This document shows, piece by piece, positions 29,353-39,552 of a DNA stretch of 64,000 bases. Under the pieces are notes generated by a model, which did not search any database, was not told the origin of the DNA, and saw only the letters and a list, made by a program, of their open reading frames with translations. The DNA is from Sphingomonas sp. PP-CE-1G-424 (lineage in GTDB: Bacteria > Pseudomonadota > Alphaproteobacteria > Sphingomonadales > Sphingomonadaceae), in assembly GCF_004341085.1 (NCBI RefSeq), contig NZ_SLXW01000004.1, positions 248,001-312,000 of the forward strand, given 5' to 3'. The position numbers and the translations under genes are program-made. The first letter of the stretch is position 1. Every line of letters begins with the position of its first letter.

Positions 29353-30500
29353 TTGGGCTCTCCTTCACTCTTCCGGGCATACACCGCACGGAAATCATTC
29401 GCGAACCGCGTCAGCGTGCCCGAGGCGATCGCCGCCCGCAGATCCGCCATCAGCGTTTCGTAGAACCAGATGTTATGCTCCGTCATGAGCATCGCGCCAA
29501 GCATTTCGCCCGACCGTACCAGATGATGCAGATACGCCCGGCCCCAGGTCGCGCACACGGGGCAGGGGCAGGCGGGATCGAGCGGCCCCATATCCTCGGC
29601 GAACTTCGCATTGCGGATGTTGATCGGGCCGGTCCGCGTGAAGGCCTGGCCGGTGCGACCCGACCTAGTCGGCATCACGCAATCGAACATGTCGATCCCG
29701 CGTTCGACCGCACCGACGATATCGTCCGGCTTGCCGACCCCCATCAGATAGCGCGGCTTGTCGACCGGCAACTGGTCCGGCGCGAAGTCGAGGCACCCGA
29801 ACATCGCCTCCTGGCCCTCGCCGACCGCCAGCCCCCCGACCGCATAGCCGTCGAAGCCGATATCGATCAGCGCATCCGCCGAAGACTTCCGAAAGCCCTC
29901 GTTCAACGCGCCCTGCTGGATGCCGAAGATCGCGTTGTTCTCGGCATGATCTTCGCCCGCATCGAATGCCGCGCGCGATCGCTTCGCCCAGCGCATCGAT
30001 CGCTCCATCGCCGCCGCCTGCACTTCACGCGTCGAGGTTGTCGGCACGAGTTCGTCGAACGCCATGACGATGTTCGAGCCGAGCAGCCGCTGGATCTCGA
30101 TCGACCGCTCGGGGCTCAGCAGATGCCTCGTGCCGTCGAGGTGCGACTTGAACGAGACGCCTTCCTCGGAGCGCTTGGTCAGGTCGGCAAGGCTCATCAC
30201 CTGATAGCCGCCGGAGTCGGTGAGAATTGGCTTTGACCACCCCGAAAACGCGTGCAGCCCGCCCAGCCGCGCGACCCGCTCGGCACCCGGCCGCAACATC
30301 AAATGATAGGTGTTGCCGAGGATGATGTCCGCGCCTGCACCGACGACGTCGGCGGGTTTCATCCCCTTGACGGTCGCGGCGGTGCCGACCGGCATGAACG
30401 CGGGCGTGCGGATGTCGCCGCGCTGCATCGCGATGACGCCGGTGCGCGCCTTGCCGTCGGTGGCGGAAATGGTGAAGTCGAAGCGGGGGCGGGTGGTCAT
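29349..30500 (-). CDS. tgt: tRNA-guanine transglycosylase
   Basis: Tgt exchanges guanine-34 for preQ1 in tRNAs for Asp, Asn, His and Tyr. The 383-residue product has [16 protein letters not shown] near the N-terminus, [11 protein letters not shown] (catalytic-region Asp), FGIQQGAL, and [20 protein letters not shown] with the nucleophilic Asp. The zinc-binding part [17 protein letters not shown] is complete. I use the ATG at 30500; the longer frame lacks family-like residues and overlaps the upstream gene. With queA in the same operon it covers two successive steps of queuosine formation. Confidence 0.97.
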   Translation of the reverse strand: MTTRPRFDFTISATDGKARTGVIAMQRGDIRTPAFMPVGTAATVKGMKPADVVGAGADIILGNTYHLMLRPGAERVARLGGLHAFSGWSKPILTDSGGYQVMSLADLTKRSEEGVSFKSHLDGTRHLLSPERSIEIQRLLGSNIVMAFDELVPTTSTREVQAAAMERSMRWAKRSRAAFDAGEDHAENNAIFGIQQGALNEGFRKSSADALIDIGFDGYAVGGLAVGEGQEAMFGCLDFAPDQLPVDKPRYLMGVGKPDDIVGAVERGIDMFDCVMPTRSGRTGQAFTRTGPINIRNAKFAEDMGPLDPACPCPVCATWGRAYLHHLVRSGEMLGAMLMTEHNIWFYETLMADLRAAIASGTLTRFANDFRAVYARKSEGEPK

Positions 30501-30501
30501 A

Positions 30502-30987
30502 TTACTTTTTCTTGCGGAGGCCGTAGCGATCGCCGGCCGGCGCGCCGCGGATGGTGATGAGTTCGGCACGAGTCAGCACGCCGTCCTTGTCGCGGTCGAA
30601 CCGCACGAAGAATTGCGCGAACCGCGCGTGGAGTTCGACGAGCGTGATCCGGTTGTCGCCGTCGCGATCGATCTCGAACGGACTTGGCAATGCGTTGCGA
30701 TCGCCGAGCCACGCCTGCGCCCAATCGGCATAGGCAATGTACCCGATCGATCCCGACGCAGCGCCCTCGGCGGTCGCATAGCTCCGCGCGACGCACGCAG
30801 TCAGCTCAGTCTGCGTCACGCGGCCGTCACCGTTCGCATCGCACGCGGCGATGAACAGTGCAGCCGGCTCGGCGAAGATCGTCGCGGGTGGTTGCGGCGC
30901 GCCCGCGGGCGGCGGCGCGCCCGCGGGCGGCGGCGCGGCCGTGATAGCCTGAAGCAGAGCAAAAGCGAGCAGCATGCCGCCCGTCAT
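30502..30987 (-). CDS. Exported EF-hand calcium-binding protein
   Basis: The 161-residue product has a hydrophobic start and an Ala/Pro/Gly repeat linker ([16 protein letters not shown]). Three EF-hand loops follow: [14 protein letters not shown] (about 49-62), [13 protein letters not shown] (about 106-118) and [13 protein letters not shown] (about 129-141), each with Asp at 1, 3, 5 and Glu at 12. It probably binds calcium in the periplasm. It sits between queA and tgt: its start overlaps queA's end by 4 bases and its stop is one base from tgt, so it is co-translated with tRNA-modification genes for no evident reason. Confidence 0.85.
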   Translation of the reverse strand: MTGGMLLAFALLQAITAAPPPAGAPPPAGAPQPPATIFAEPAALFIAACDANGDGRVTQTELTACVARSYATAEGAASGSIGYIAYADWAQAWLGDRNALPSPFEIDRDGDNRITLVELHARFAQFFVRFDRDKDGVLTRAELITIRGAPAGDRYGLRKKK

Positions 30988-32009
30988 GGCAGCAGAAGCG
31001 AGGCGTCGCCATAGCTGTAGAACCGATACTTTCCAGCGATCGCATGGGCGTACGCCGCCTGCATCCGCTCGCGGCCCATCAGCGCCGACACCAGCATGAA
31101 CAAAGTCGAGCGCGGGAGGTGAAAATTGGTCATCAACCCGTCGATCCCGCGGAACCGGTATCCGGGGGTAATGAAGATCGCGGTATCGCCGTCGAACGGC
31201 CGAATGACGTCGTCCTCACCGGCTGCACTCTCGATCAGCCGCAGCGACGTCGTACCCACCGCGATCACCCGACCACCGTTCGCGCGAACCGCGTTGAGCC
31301 GGTCGGCGGTGGCGGCATCGATCCGGCCCCACTCGGCGTGCATCCGGTGCTCGGTCGTATCGTTTGCCTTGACCGGAAGGAACGTCCCCGCACCGACATG
31401 CAGCGTCAGCGTCGCGTGACCGATCCCCGCCGCGTCGAGCGCCGCCATCAACTTGGGCGTGAAGTGCAGTGCCGCCGTCGGGGCTGCGACCGCCCCCGGC
31501 TCCGACGCGAACATCGTCTGGTAATCGTCCGCATCGCGTTCGTCGGTCGGGCGCTTGCTGGCGATGTACGGGGGCAGGGGCATGTGGCCCGCGCGTTCGA
31601 GCAGCAGTTCGACCGGTTCGTCGCCAGCGAATACCAGTGCGTAGCTGCCGTCGTCTTCGCGATCGACCGCCGCCGCGCTCACGCCGTTGCCGAACGCGAT
31701 CACGTCGCCGTCGTGAAGTCGCCGCGCGTTGCGGATGAATGCCCGCCACCGACGCGGGCCCTCGCGCTTGTGCAAGGTCGCACCGATCTTCGAATCGCCG
31801 CGCCGTCCTTCGAGTTGGGCGGGGATGACGCGCGTATCGTTGAACACGAGCATGTCGCCACGCCGCAGCAAAGACGGCATGTCGGATACGCCCGCATCAA
31901 GGGTCCGGTCACCTTCGAGCACCAGCATCCGTGCAGCATCACGCGGCGCCGCGGGGCGCAGCGCGATGTTGTCGGTCGGCAGGTCGAAGTCGAAAAGGTC
32001 GACGTTCAA
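30984..32009 (-). CDS. queA: S-adenosylmethionine:tRNA ribosyltransferase-isomerase
   Basis: QueA transfers and rearranges the ribosyl part of SAM to preQ1-tRNA, giving epoxyqueuosine. The 341-residue product begins [20 protein letters not shown] and has [20 protein letters not shown], the [17 protein letters not shown] motif, [12 protein letters not shown] and the C-terminal [17 protein letters not shown]. All are typical of QueA. It follows the cyclophilin gene by 7 bases and overlaps the EF-hand gene by 4. Confidence 0.97.
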   Translation of the reverse strand: MNVDLFDFDLPTDNIALRPAAPRDAARMLVLEGDRTLDAGVSDMPSLLRRGDMLVFNDTRVIPAQLEGRRGDSKIGATLHKREGPRRWRAFIRNARRLHDGDVIAFGNGVSAAAVDREDDGSYALVFAGDEPVELLLERAGHMPLPPYIASKRPTDERDADDYQTMFASEPGAVAAPTAALHFTPKLMAALDAAGIGHATLTLHVGAGTFLPVKANDTTEHRMHAEWGRIDAATADRLNAVRANGGRVIAVGTTSLRLIESAAGEDDVIRPFDGDTAIFITPGYRFRGIDGLMTNFHLPRSTLFMLVSALMGRERMQAAYAHAIAGKYRFYSYGDASLLLP

Positions 32010-32016
32010 CGGAGTC

Positions 32017-32739
32017 TCACTTCTTGGCAGGCGCCTTCTTGACCGGCGCCTTGCGGGCCGGCGCGAGCTTGGGCTTCGCCGCGTTCGGGCCCGAAGCCGT
32101 TCCCGGCAACGTCACCGGCGCACCGAGCGCAGGGGCAGGCGGGCCAGCGACATACGCCGGGGGATTGTCCGCCGCGATATAGGCATGGACGATCCGCGAC
32201 GGGTTCGCCGGCGGCTCGCCGCGCTCGATCGCGTCGACATACTGCATCCCGTCGATCACGCGGCCGAACACGGTGTATTTCTTGTCGAGGCTCAGGCGCG
32301 GCTGGAAGACGATGAAGAACTGGCTGTTGGCGCTGTCCTCCTTGTCCGATCGTGCCGCCGATACCGCGCCGCGGACGTGCGGCAGATAATTGAATTCGGC
32401 CTTCAGGTCGGGCAGCGTCGAGCCGCCGGTGCCGTCGCCCTTGGGATCGCCGCCCTGCGCCATGAAGCCGTCGATCACGCGGTGAAACGCGAGGCCGTCA
32501 TAGAAATGCTGACGGGTCAGCGTCTTGATCCGCTCGACCATCAGCGGCGCGACGTCGGGCCGCAGCCAGATCGTCACGCGGCCGCCGGTCGACAGATCGA
32601 GCAACAGCAAATTCTGCGTATCGGTCGTGAGCGGCGGCGTCAGGCGCGCAGGCGCTGCCACGACATCCTTCTTCTGCGCTGCGGCTGGCACCGTGACGAG
32701 GCACCCGAGCAACGCGAACATTCCGACGAAAAAGCGCAT
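32017..32739 (-). CDS. Exported cyclophilin-type peptidyl-prolyl isomerase
   Basis: The 240-residue protein has a Sec signal ([20 protein letters not shown]) and a cyclophilin domain: [20 protein letters not shown] (the FHR and Q/GGD residues of the active site), then TIWLRP before it and [20 protein letters not shown] after it. It speeds proline isomerisation of envelope proteins. The tail is Pro/Ala/Lys-rich ([11 protein letters not shown]). I chose the ATG at 32739 because it opens a clear signal peptide. About 136 bases with a worn repeat separate it from coaD. Confidence 0.92.
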   Translation of the reverse strand: MRFFVGMFALLGCLVTVPAAAQKKDVVAAPARLTPPLTTDTQNLLLLDLSTGGRVTIWLRPDVAPLMVERIKTLTRQHFYDGLAFHRVIDGFMAQGGDPKGDGTGGSTLPDLKAEFNYLPHVRGAVSAARSDKEDSANSQFFIVFQPRLSLDKKYTVFGRVIDGMQYVDAIERGEPPANPSRIVHAYIAADNPPAYVAGPPAPALGAPVTLPGTASGPNAAKPKLAPARKAPVKKAPAKK

Positions 32740-32875
32740 CAAATTCCCACTCGCAAGAGGCCCGGCGCAACCAGGCTGCCGCCACTTAGAGCAAATCCCC
32801 GCTTGCGCCAATCTGAACGTGCGTGGCTGCTGACGCCGAACTGCTCCCCTCCCTTCCAGGGAGGGGCGAAGGAGG

Positions 32876-33382
32876 TCAGCTCCCCTTGCGACCGATCTTC
32901 TCGACCCGCGCGACGACCTCGACCCGCACCGATTCCGGCACGAACTTGGCGATATCGCCGCCGTACAGCGCGATCTCCTTGACCAGCCGGCTGGCGATCG
33001 GCTGCAACGCGACGTCGGCCATCAGGAACACCGTTTCGACGCGCGGATTTATCTGCTGGTTCATCCCGGCCATCTGGTACTCATATTCGAAATCGGCGAC
33101 GGCGCGTAAGCCGCGGACGATCACCTTTGCACCCTGCCGTTCGGCGAAATCCATCAGCAGCGAATCGAATGCGACGACCTCGATGTCGCCGCCGATGCTC
33201 GCCACCTCGCGGCGCACCGTCGCCATCCGCTCCTCGATCGTGAACATCGGCGACTTCGACGGGTTGGTGGTAACGCCGATCACCAGTCGATCGACGAGCT
33301 TCGCGCCACGCCGGATGATGTCCATGTGACCCAGGGTGACCGGATCGAACGTGCCGGGATAAACGCCGATTCGCGGTGTCAT
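32876..33382 (-). CDS. coaD: Phosphopantetheine adenylyltransferase
   Basis: CoaD makes dephospho-CoA from phosphopantetheine and ATP. The 168-residue product has GVYPGTFDPVTLGHMDIIRR with the nucleotidyltransferase HxGH-type motif (TLGHMD), VIVRGLRAVADFEYEYQMAG and MADVALQPIASRLVKEIA (the ISSTxxR-like stretch). Length and motifs are standard. It lies between ispA (9-base gap) and the cyclophilin gene. Confidence 0.97.
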   Translation of the reverse strand: MTPRIGVYPGTFDPVTLGHMDIIRRGAKLVDRLVIGVTTNPSKSPMFTIEERMATVRREVASIGGDIEVVAFDSLLMDFAERQGAKVIVRGLRAVADFEYEYQMAGMNQQINPRVETVFLMADVALQPIASRLVKEIALYGGDIAKFVPESVRVEVVARVEKIGRKGS

Positions 33383-33391
33383 TGCGCTCTC

Positions 33392-34291
33392 CTAGCGGTC
33401 GCGTTCGAGAACGTAGCGGGCGATATCCCGCAGCAGATCGGCTTCCTTGCCATAGCTATGGAGATGCGCGATCGCCTGGTCGACCAGCATCCGTGCCTGT
33501 TCGCGCGCGCGCTCGGGGCCGAGCAGCGACAGAAACGTCTCCTTGCCCGCGACCTCGTCCTTGCGCAGCGACTTGCCGACCACCGCCTCGTCGCCCTCGG
33601 CATCGAGCAGGTCGTCGGCGATCTGGAACGCGAGCCCCAGATCGTGCGCATAGCCGCGCAACCCGACGCGCCCCTCGGGTGGCAGGCGCCCGAGGATCGC
33701 CCCAGCCTCGACCGACGCCGAGATCAGCGCCCCGGTCTTCATCTGCTGCAACCGCGTGACGGTGGTGAGGTCGAACCGCGTGTTTTCGGCCTCGATGTCC
33801 ATCTTCTGCCCGCCCGCCATGCCGTTGGGGCCGGCGGCGCGCGCGAGATCCTGAACCAGTTCGATGCGGACGAACGGATCGGGATGCGTGGCGGGATCGG
33901 CGAGGATCTCGAACGCCAGCGCATGCAGGCAATCGCCCGCCAGGATCGCGGTCGCCTCGTCGAACAGCTTGTGCACGGTCGGCTTGCCGCGGCGCATGTC
34001 GTCGTCGTCCATCGACGGCAGATCGTCGTGGATCAGCGAGTAGACGTGGATCGCCTCCAGCGCGGTCGCGGCTCGTGCAGAGCAGTCGCGTGATACATCG
34101 AACAGGTTGGCGGTCGCGAACACGAGCAGCGGCCGCAGGCGCTTGCCGCCGCCGATCGCCGCATGGCGCATCGCCCGGTACAGATCGTGACGCGGATCGT
34201 CGGGGATCGCCAGCAACCGGTCGAACTGCCGGTCGATCTCCGCCGAAACCTCGGCGAGCGCGTCCTTCAGCGTGGTGGAAATCGCTGCCAC
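33392..34291 (-). CDS. ispA: Polyprenyl (farnesyl/geranylgeranyl) diphosphate synthase
   Basis: The 299-residue prenyltransferase has the first Asp-rich motif in HDDLPSMDDDDMRRGKPT and the second in FQIADDLLDAEGDE, plus GGKRLRPLLVF near the N-terminus. The first motif has the spacing of bacterial (type II) farnesyl diphosphate synthases. It makes precursors for quinones, undecaprenol and carotenoids. A GTG at 34291 lies 5 bases after the xseB stop and is my preferred start; a longer form to 34342 would overlap xseB. xseB-ispA linkage is widespread. Confidence 0.92.
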   Translation of the reverse strand: MAAISTTLKDALAEVSAEIDRQFDRLLAIPDDPRHDLYRAMRHAAIGGGKRLRPLLVFATANLFDVSRDCSARAATALEAIHVYSLIHDDLPSMDDDDMRRGKPTVHKLFDEATAILAGDCLHALAFEILADPATHPDPFVRIELVQDLARAAGPNGMAGGQKMDIEAENTRFDLTTVTRLQQMKTGALISASVEAGAILGRLPPEGRVGLRGYAHDLGLAFQIADDLLDAEGDEAVVGKSLRKDEVAGKETFLSLLGPERAREQARMLVDQAIAHLHSYGKEADLLRDIARYVLERDR

Positions 34292-34295
34292 CGGC

Positions 34296-34535
34296 TCAGC
34301 CTGCCGCGAACGGGCGCACGCCCACGGGCTTGCCCTCGCCATCGAGCCGGATCGCCTCGATCCGCGCCTGCGCCGCGTCGAGCCGGTCGGCGCACCGCTG
34401 GCGCAGCTTGTTGCCGCGCTCGTACAGCTCGATCGCCTGCTGGAGCGGCGTGTCGCCGCTTTCCAGCTTCCCGACGATAAGCTCGAGTTCCTTCAGTGCA
34501 TCCTCGAACGCGAGGTCTTCGATCGGCGTGTCCAT
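34296..34535 (-). CDS. xseB: Exodeoxyribonuclease VII small subunit
   Basis: The 79-residue product has the full XseB pattern: FEDALKELELIVGKLESGDT then PLQQAIELYERGNKLRQRCA. It forms a coiled helical subunit that assembles with XseA to degrade single-stranded DNA. It is the first gene of the xseB-ispA operon; xseA is not in the window. Confidence 0.95.
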   Translation of the reverse strand: MDTPIEDLAFEDALKELELIVGKLESGDTPLQQAIELYERGNKLRQRCADRLDAAQARIEAIRLDGEGKPVGVRPFAAG

Positions 34536-34589
34536 GTCCGCCGCTATGGCGCAGGCACGCGATGGGGGTCAAGGACATGGCGCGCGTGT

Positions 34590-34790
34590 TCAGCGCAGCC
34601 GGCTCACGGTCCAGGTATAGAGCACGGAGACGCCGACCAGGCCGAAGTCGACCGCCGCCTGCATCCGATGCGGCGCGGGATCGCGCACGTCGTGCGTGAC
34701 CAGTCGCAGATCGACGGTAGGATGGCGCACGGCGATCGCGGTCAGCGTGACCAGCCCCGCGATCAGCAGCGTCCCCTTGTGATTTCGCAT
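34590..34790 (-). CDS. Small two-helix membrane protein, hypothetical
   Basis: The 66-residue product from the ATG at 34790 has two hydrophobic helices, GTLLIAGLVTLTAIAVRHP and AAVDFGLVGVSVLYTWTVSR, joined by a polar loop. I know no function. It precedes xseB on the same strand with a 54-base gap. A longer frame starts six codons earlier. Confidence 0.55.
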   Translation of the reverse strand: MRNHKGTLLIAGLVTLTAIAVRHPTVDLRLVTHDVRDPAPHRMQAAVDFGLVGVSVLYTWTVSRLR

Positions 34791-34892
34791 CGTGCGTCCC
34801 CCCGGCAATGCGTGCGATCATGTCGCAAATGTCGCGTGCCGACAAGTCGACCGTCAAACCCCGGCAGCGGTCAGGCGGCGGTCAGTCGGCAT

Positions 34893-36569
34893 TCAGGCGG
34901 CGATGCACACCGGGGCTTCGCGCGCTCGATCGCGCCCGGCAGCCTTCGCCGCGAACAACGCGCCATCGGCGCAGTGATACAGGTGCTTCCAGTCCTTCTC
35001 GTGCAGCAACGGCCCGGTGCAGGCGCCGATGCTCGCGGTCACCACGATGTCGAACGGCATCCGCTGACGGCGCAGGCGATCGAGCACCGCGTCGGGCGAG
35101 ACGGCGTTCGCCGCGTCGAGCAGGATCGCGAATTCCTCGCCGCCGATCCGCGCGACCAGCGCATCCGCCGGCACCGCGTTGCGCAGCGCGCGCGCCACTA
35201 CGCGCAGCACTTCGTCGCCGCCGTCATGGCCGATCTTCTCGTTGACGCGCTTGAAGTGGTCGACGTCGGCGATCAGCAGCATCTGGTCGCCCGGACGGCC
35301 GATCGCACGCGTCAGGAACGCGCGACGATTGAGCAGTCCGGTCAGTGGTTCGGTATCCGCCAGCAACCGCGCGGCAATCTCCTGTTCTCGGGCCTCGTCG
35401 CGCTCGACGCTCAACAGTCGGATCCGATACGCGATCGCCAGACTCGACAGCATCGATTCGAGCGCCATCGACAGGATTGTCGAATTGTCGAGCCACAGGC
35501 TCCATTTCAGCAGGCCGAATGCATTCGCGACGCGCAGGCCGGCCACCGCGATCGGCACGCTCCATGCCAGCGAGAACAGCCACAGGAAATGGCTGCGCGT
35601 TCGCCAAGCGTTGTAAAGGACGGTGGGGATCAGGATCAGCAACGCGAGGTAGGCCGTCGCGAGCAACCTATCGAGCACGTGGAAATGCCACGGTGCGCAG
35701 GCTGCCCACGCGGTTGCGCTGCTCAGCAACGCGACCATCACCCAGGTGCTCGCGGGTCGCAGCCATCCTGCGAACACCGGCCGCTCGAAGAACGCGCGCG
35801 CGAACAGCAAGGCCGAGACGGCGGACCCGGCGAGGAACAGCGTGTTCAGCCGCTGCCGGTCGTTATTGTCGAGGGTGGGGACCATCTGCCCGAGTGCTCC
35901 CGACGACGTCAGCGCATAGGCCAGCAGGCACAGCACCAGCAGGCAATAGGCAGGCTGGAAAGCCTGGCGCAGCGCCCCCCACAGAGCCAGGTTGTAGACG
36001 ATCAGCGCCAGCGCCATCCCGCCAAATGCGCCGTACAATGCCGCCAGCAGGATTTCGGTAACATCGCGTTGTTGGTGGTCCGCGATCGCAGGGCCGAGGA
36101 TGAGACCGCGCAGGTTCGCCGCGCCCTCGATGTGCCAGAGCAGCCGAACCGGCGCGGAGTCGTGATACGGGATCGGCTGGACGATCACCGCGCCAAGCCC
36201 GAGCAACTGTCCTGCGGTGCGCGAAGTGAACCCGGTCTGGCGGATCGCGCCATCGGCATACTGGACATACAGCGTGACGCGGTTCACCCATGTGCTGCCG
36301 ATCCGCACGGTATCGGCCCGCGTCGTATTCGCGGGCAGGGGCTTCGACACCACCCAGAAATCGCCGCCGCCGAACCGCGTCTGCGGTGTGGTGCAGTCGA
36401 ACCCGTCAGGGTGCGCGAACAGTGCTTTCGGCGTTTGGCCGGATAATGCGGGACGCACGCATACCGACACGGGTGTGCCCGTGATGGCTGCGGCCGGAGT
36501 CGCGAAGGCAACGCAAAACGACAGCGCCACCGCGCCGATCATCCATCGCAGCCATGCCAAACGTTCCAT
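34893..36569 (-). CDS. 7TM-type diguanylate cyclase (GGDEF domain)
   Basis: The 558-residue protein has a Sec signal (about 1-28), a periplasmic beta-rich region (about 30-190), a block of about seven membrane helices (roughly 190-390) and a C-terminal GGDEF domain with RIGGEEFAILLD (GGEEF at 476-480) and ADVDHFKRVNEKIGHDGGDE. The layout fits 7TMR-DISM sensors, which sense a ligand outside and act inside. An intact GGEEF predicts cyclic di-GMP synthesis. The inhibitory RxxD is absent (PADA at that place). It is the second such enzyme in the window. Confidence 0.87.
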   Translation of the reverse strand: MERLAWLRWMIGAVALSFCVAFATPAAAITGTPVSVCVRPALSGQTPKALFAHPDGFDCTTPQTRFGGGDFWVVSKPLPANTTRADTVRIGSTWVNRVTLYVQYADGAIRQTGFTSRTAGQLLGLGAVIVQPIPYHDSAPVRLLWHIEGAANLRGLILGPAIADHQQRDVTEILLAALYGAFGGMALALIVYNLALWGALRQAFQPAYCLLVLCLLAYALTSSGALGQMVPTLDNNDRQRLNTLFLAGSAVSALLFARAFFERPVFAGWLRPASTWVMVALLSSATAWAACAPWHFHVLDRLLATAYLALLILIPTVLYNAWRTRSHFLWLFSLAWSVPIAVAGLRVANAFGLLKWSLWLDNSTILSMALESMLSSLAIAYRIRLLSVERDEAREQEIAARLLADTEPLTGLLNRRAFLTRAIGRPGDQMLLIADVDHFKRVNEKIGHDGGDEVLRVVARALRNAVPADALVARIGGEEFAILLDAANAVSPDAVLDRLRRQRMPFDIVVTASIGACTGPLLHEKDWKHLYHCADGALFAAKAAGRDRAREAPVCIAA

Positions 36570-37173
36570 GTCGCCACACTAGCACCGCTTCCCAAATTAT
36601 CGGTAAACGTGGTCCAATTTGGTTGTAAATCGTTCCCCGCCAGAGGGGCGCGAAGCGTCGAAGGGGGCGGACACGGAACAAAGGTGATCGCGCACCGCCC
36701 CTCCGTGTGGCGAGCGCCAGCCACCTTCCCTCGGCGGGGACGATAGGAGCGGCTGACCGATATAAATCTGGGAAAGCCATATCAGTCGTCCCACTTGCCT
36801 TGCGAAAACTTGTCGGCCTTATCCCATTCGGACATCAGTACCTCCCCGGCGGAGGCCGGGGTCCAGTTGGAAAGGTCGCAGTAACGGAGCGTTGCGCGTC
36901 GTCAGCTACGTCCCCCAACTGGACCCCGGCCTCCGCCGGGGAGGTGAAGTACCTTCGGGGCACGTACCGGCATGTTCGATAGCAGCCTGCTTCTTATTCT
37001 CTCGCGAAGGCAGGAGCCCAGCCAAATGTCCGCCGTCGCGGAAGAACACGCTTCTCTCGATGTGAGGGATAGGACCGAAGCCAGCCCAGGTGATGCGGTG
37101 ACCTCGGGAAGTTCAGCGCCACCACGCGGAAGTCGACCGCCCGAAACCGTCACCTTCAAAACGCCCGCTACAT
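36570..37173. other. Gene-free stretch with several worn repeat elements
   Basis: No gene is supported in these 600 bases. A worn family C element lies at about 36635-36745, a full family A pair at 36840-36945 and a single arm of the CCCGCGAAGGCGGG type at about 36999-37021. The remainder shows nothing recognisable. Confidence 0.6.
36840..36945. repeat. REP-like inverted pair, family A (copy 5)
   Basis: Opposed arms with CCCCGGCGGAGGCCGGGG hairpins; the left inner side has GGAAAGGTCGCAGTAACG, matching copy 2. Both arms share the same loop change (GGAG). Confidence 0.88.
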
Positions 37174-37212
37174 AAAAAGCCCGCCGCCGGATCGCTCCGA
37201 CAGCGGGCTTTT
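37174..37212 (-). terminator. Terminator, usable for clpA
   Basis: AAAAAGCCCGC and GCGGGCTTTT are opposed across an 18-base loop, 22 bases after the clpA stop. The T-run on both strands allows bidirectional use. Confidence 0.82.
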
Positions 37213-37233
37213 CACCTCAACCGCAACCCAAGA

Positions 37234-39552
37234 CTACTCAGTCTCGACGGTCTCGACCTTGCCCTTCTTCTTAGGCTTCTTCGGCGCGGCAGGCTCGATC
37301 GCGAACGACAGCGCGCCGTCCTTCATCTTCACCGTCACCTCGCCGCCGTGCACCAGCTTGCCGAACAGCAGTTCCTCGGCGAGCGGCTGCTTGATCTTCT
37401 CCTGGATCAGGCGACCCATCGGTCGTGCACCGTACAGCTTGTCATAGCCCTTGGTCGTGAGCCACGCCTTCGACTCGTCGTCGAGGACGATGTGCACGCC
37501 GCGGTCCGCCAGCTGGAGTTCGAGCTGGAGGATGAACTTGTCCACCACCCGCGCGACCACTTCGGTCGGCAGGTACCCGAACGGCACCACCGCATCGAGA
37601 CGGTTGCGGAATTCCGGCGTGAACATCTTCGTTACGGCCACCTCGTCCTCGCCCTCGCGCGACAAATTGCCGAAGCCGACCGTCTCGCGCGCCATGTCGC
37701 TAGCGCCCGCATTGGTCGTCATGATCAGGATGACGTTGCGGAAATCGACCGACTTGCCGTGCTGGTCGGTCAGCCGCCCGTTGTCCATCACCTGCAACAG
37801 GATGTTGAACAGGTCCGGATGCGCCTTCTCGATCTCGTCGAGCAACAGGACGCAGTGCGGGTTCTGATCAATCGCATCGGTCAGCAAACCGCCCTGGTCG
37901 AACCCGACATAGCCCGGAGGCGCACCGATCAGACGGCTGACCGAATGCCGCTCCATATATTCGGACATGTCGAACCGCTGGAGCGGAATGCCGAGGATCG
38001 TCGACAGCTGCTTGGCGACTTCGGTCTTGCCGACACCGGTAGGCCCGGTGAACAGATAGTTGCCGATCGGCTTCTCCGGCTCGCGCAGGCCCGCCCGCGC
38101 CAGCTTGATCGCCGACGACAACTTCTCGATCGCCGCATTCTGCCCGAACACCACGCGCTTCAGATCCGTCTCGAGCGTGGCCAGAGCCAGCTTGTCGTCG
38201 GTCGAGACCGACTTCGGCGGGATGCGTGCCATCGTCGCGATGACCTGCTCGATCTCCTTCGGTGTGATCGTCTTCTTGCGCTTGTTCGGCGGCACCAGCA
38301 TCTGCATCGCGCCGACCTCGTCGATCACGTCGATCGCCTTGTCCGGCAGCTTGCGGTCGTTGATGTACCGCGCCGACAGCTCGACCGCCGACTTGATCGC
38401 ATCGGGTGTGTACTTGACGTTGTGGTGATCCTCGAACGCCGAGCGCAGGCCGGCGAGAATCTTGATGGTGTCCTCGATCGTCGGCTCGTTCACGTCGATC
38501 TTCTGGAAGCGCCGCAACAGAGCACGGTCCTTCTCGAAGTGATTGCGGAACTCCTTGTACGTCGTCGAACCGATGCACCGGATCGTGCCGCCCGACAAAG
38601 CCGGCTTGAGCAGGTTCGACGCATCCATCGCCCCGCCGCTGGTCGCACCAGCACCGATCACGGTGTGGATCTCGTCGATGAACAGCACCGCGTCAGGCAG
38701 CTTCTCGAGCTCGTTGACGACCGCCTTCAAGCGCTCCTCGAAGTCACCACGATACCGCGTCCCGGCCAGCAACGCGCCCATGTCGAGCGAATAGATCACC
38801 GCTGGCAACAGCACGTCTGGCACGTCGCCCTCGACGATCTTACGTGCGAGACCCTCAGCGATTGCGGTCTTGCCGACGCCGGGATCACCCACATACAGCG
38901 GGTTGTTCTTCGACCGGCGGCACAGGATCTGGATCGTGCGATCCACCTCCGGCCCGCGCCCGATCAGGGGATCGACCTTGCCGTTCTTGGCCTTCTCGTT
39001 GAGGTCGACCGTGAATTGCTTGAGCGCGCTTTCCGTCTTGCCCTTCTCCTGTCCCTTGGCCGGCTTCTCGTCGTCCGCACCCTTTGGCGTGGATGCTTCG
39101 GTCGCCTGCTGTCCGCCCTTGCCGACACCGTGGCTGATGAAGCTGACCGCATCTAGGCGGCTCATGTCCTGCTGTTGCAGGAAATACACGGCATAGCTCT
39201 CGCGCTCGCTGAACAAGGCGACGAGCACGTTGGCACCGGTCACTTCGTCGCGGCCCGAGGACTGGACGTGCAGGATGGCGCGCTGAACGACGCGCTGGAA
39301 CCCGCTGGTGGGCGAGGGGTCGGTCGCCGCATCGACCTTCAGCGCGTCGAGTTCGCTGTCGAGGTAGTGCGAGACGGTATTCTTCAGATCGCCGATCTCG
39401 ACGTTGCACGCGGTCATGACCTTCGACGCATGTTCGTCGTCGATCAGCGCGAGCAGCAGATGCTCCAGCGTCGCATATTCGTGGCGCCGGGACGATGCCG
39501 CCTCGAGCGCCTTGTGCAGCGTGGTCTCGAGGGCGGGTGCAAATGATGGCAT
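37234..39552 (-). CDS. clpA: ATP-dependent Clp protease ATP-binding subunit ClpA
   Basis: ClpA unfolds substrates and feeds them to ClpP. The 772-residue chain has the Clp N domain (two repeats, about 1-140), a charged linker (EKPAKGQEKGKTES), AAA-1 with GDPGVGKTAIAEG and AAA-2 with GPTGVGKTEVAKQ. Walker B is VLFIDEIH and VLLLDEIEKAHP. The ClpP-binding loop is at ETVGFGN, where E. coli has IGL. The C-terminus is Lys-rich (PKKPKKKGKVE). The adaptor gene clpS, usually just upstream, is not here. Confidence 0.96.
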   Translation of the reverse strand: MPSFAPALETTLHKALEAASSRRHEYATLEHLLLALIDDEHASKVMTACNVEIGDLKNTVSHYLDSELDALKVDAATDPSPTSGFQRVVQRAILHVQSSGRDEVTGANVLVALFSERESYAVYFLQQQDMSRLDAVSFISHGVGKGGQQATEASTPKGADDEKPAKGQEKGKTESALKQFTVDLNEKAKNGKVDPLIGRGPEVDRTIQILCRRSKNNPLYVGDPGVGKTAIAEGLARKIVEGDVPDVLLPAVIYSLDMGALLAGTRYRGDFEERLKAVVNELEKLPDAVLFIDEIHTVIGAGATSGGAMDASNLLKPALSGGTIRCIGSTTYKEFRNHFEKDRALLRRFQKIDVNEPTIEDTIKILAGLRSAFEDHHNVKYTPDAIKSAVELSARYINDRKLPDKAIDVIDEVGAMQMLVPPNKRKKTITPKEIEQVIATMARIPPKSVSTDDKLALATLETDLKRVVFGQNAAIEKLSSAIKLARAGLREPEKPIGNYLFTGPTGVGKTEVAKQLSTILGIPLQRFDMSEYMERHSVSRLIGAPPGYVGFDQGGLLTDAIDQNPHCVLLLDEIEKAHPDLFNILLQVMDNGRLTDQHGKSVDFRNVILIMTTNAGASDMARETVGFGNLSREGEDEVAVTKMFTPEFRNRLDAVVPFGYLPTEVVARVVDKFILQLELQLADRGVHIVLDDESKAWLTTKGYDKLYGARPMGRLIQEKIKQPLAEELLFGKLVHGGEVTVKMKDGALSFAIEPAAPKKPKKKGKVETVETE

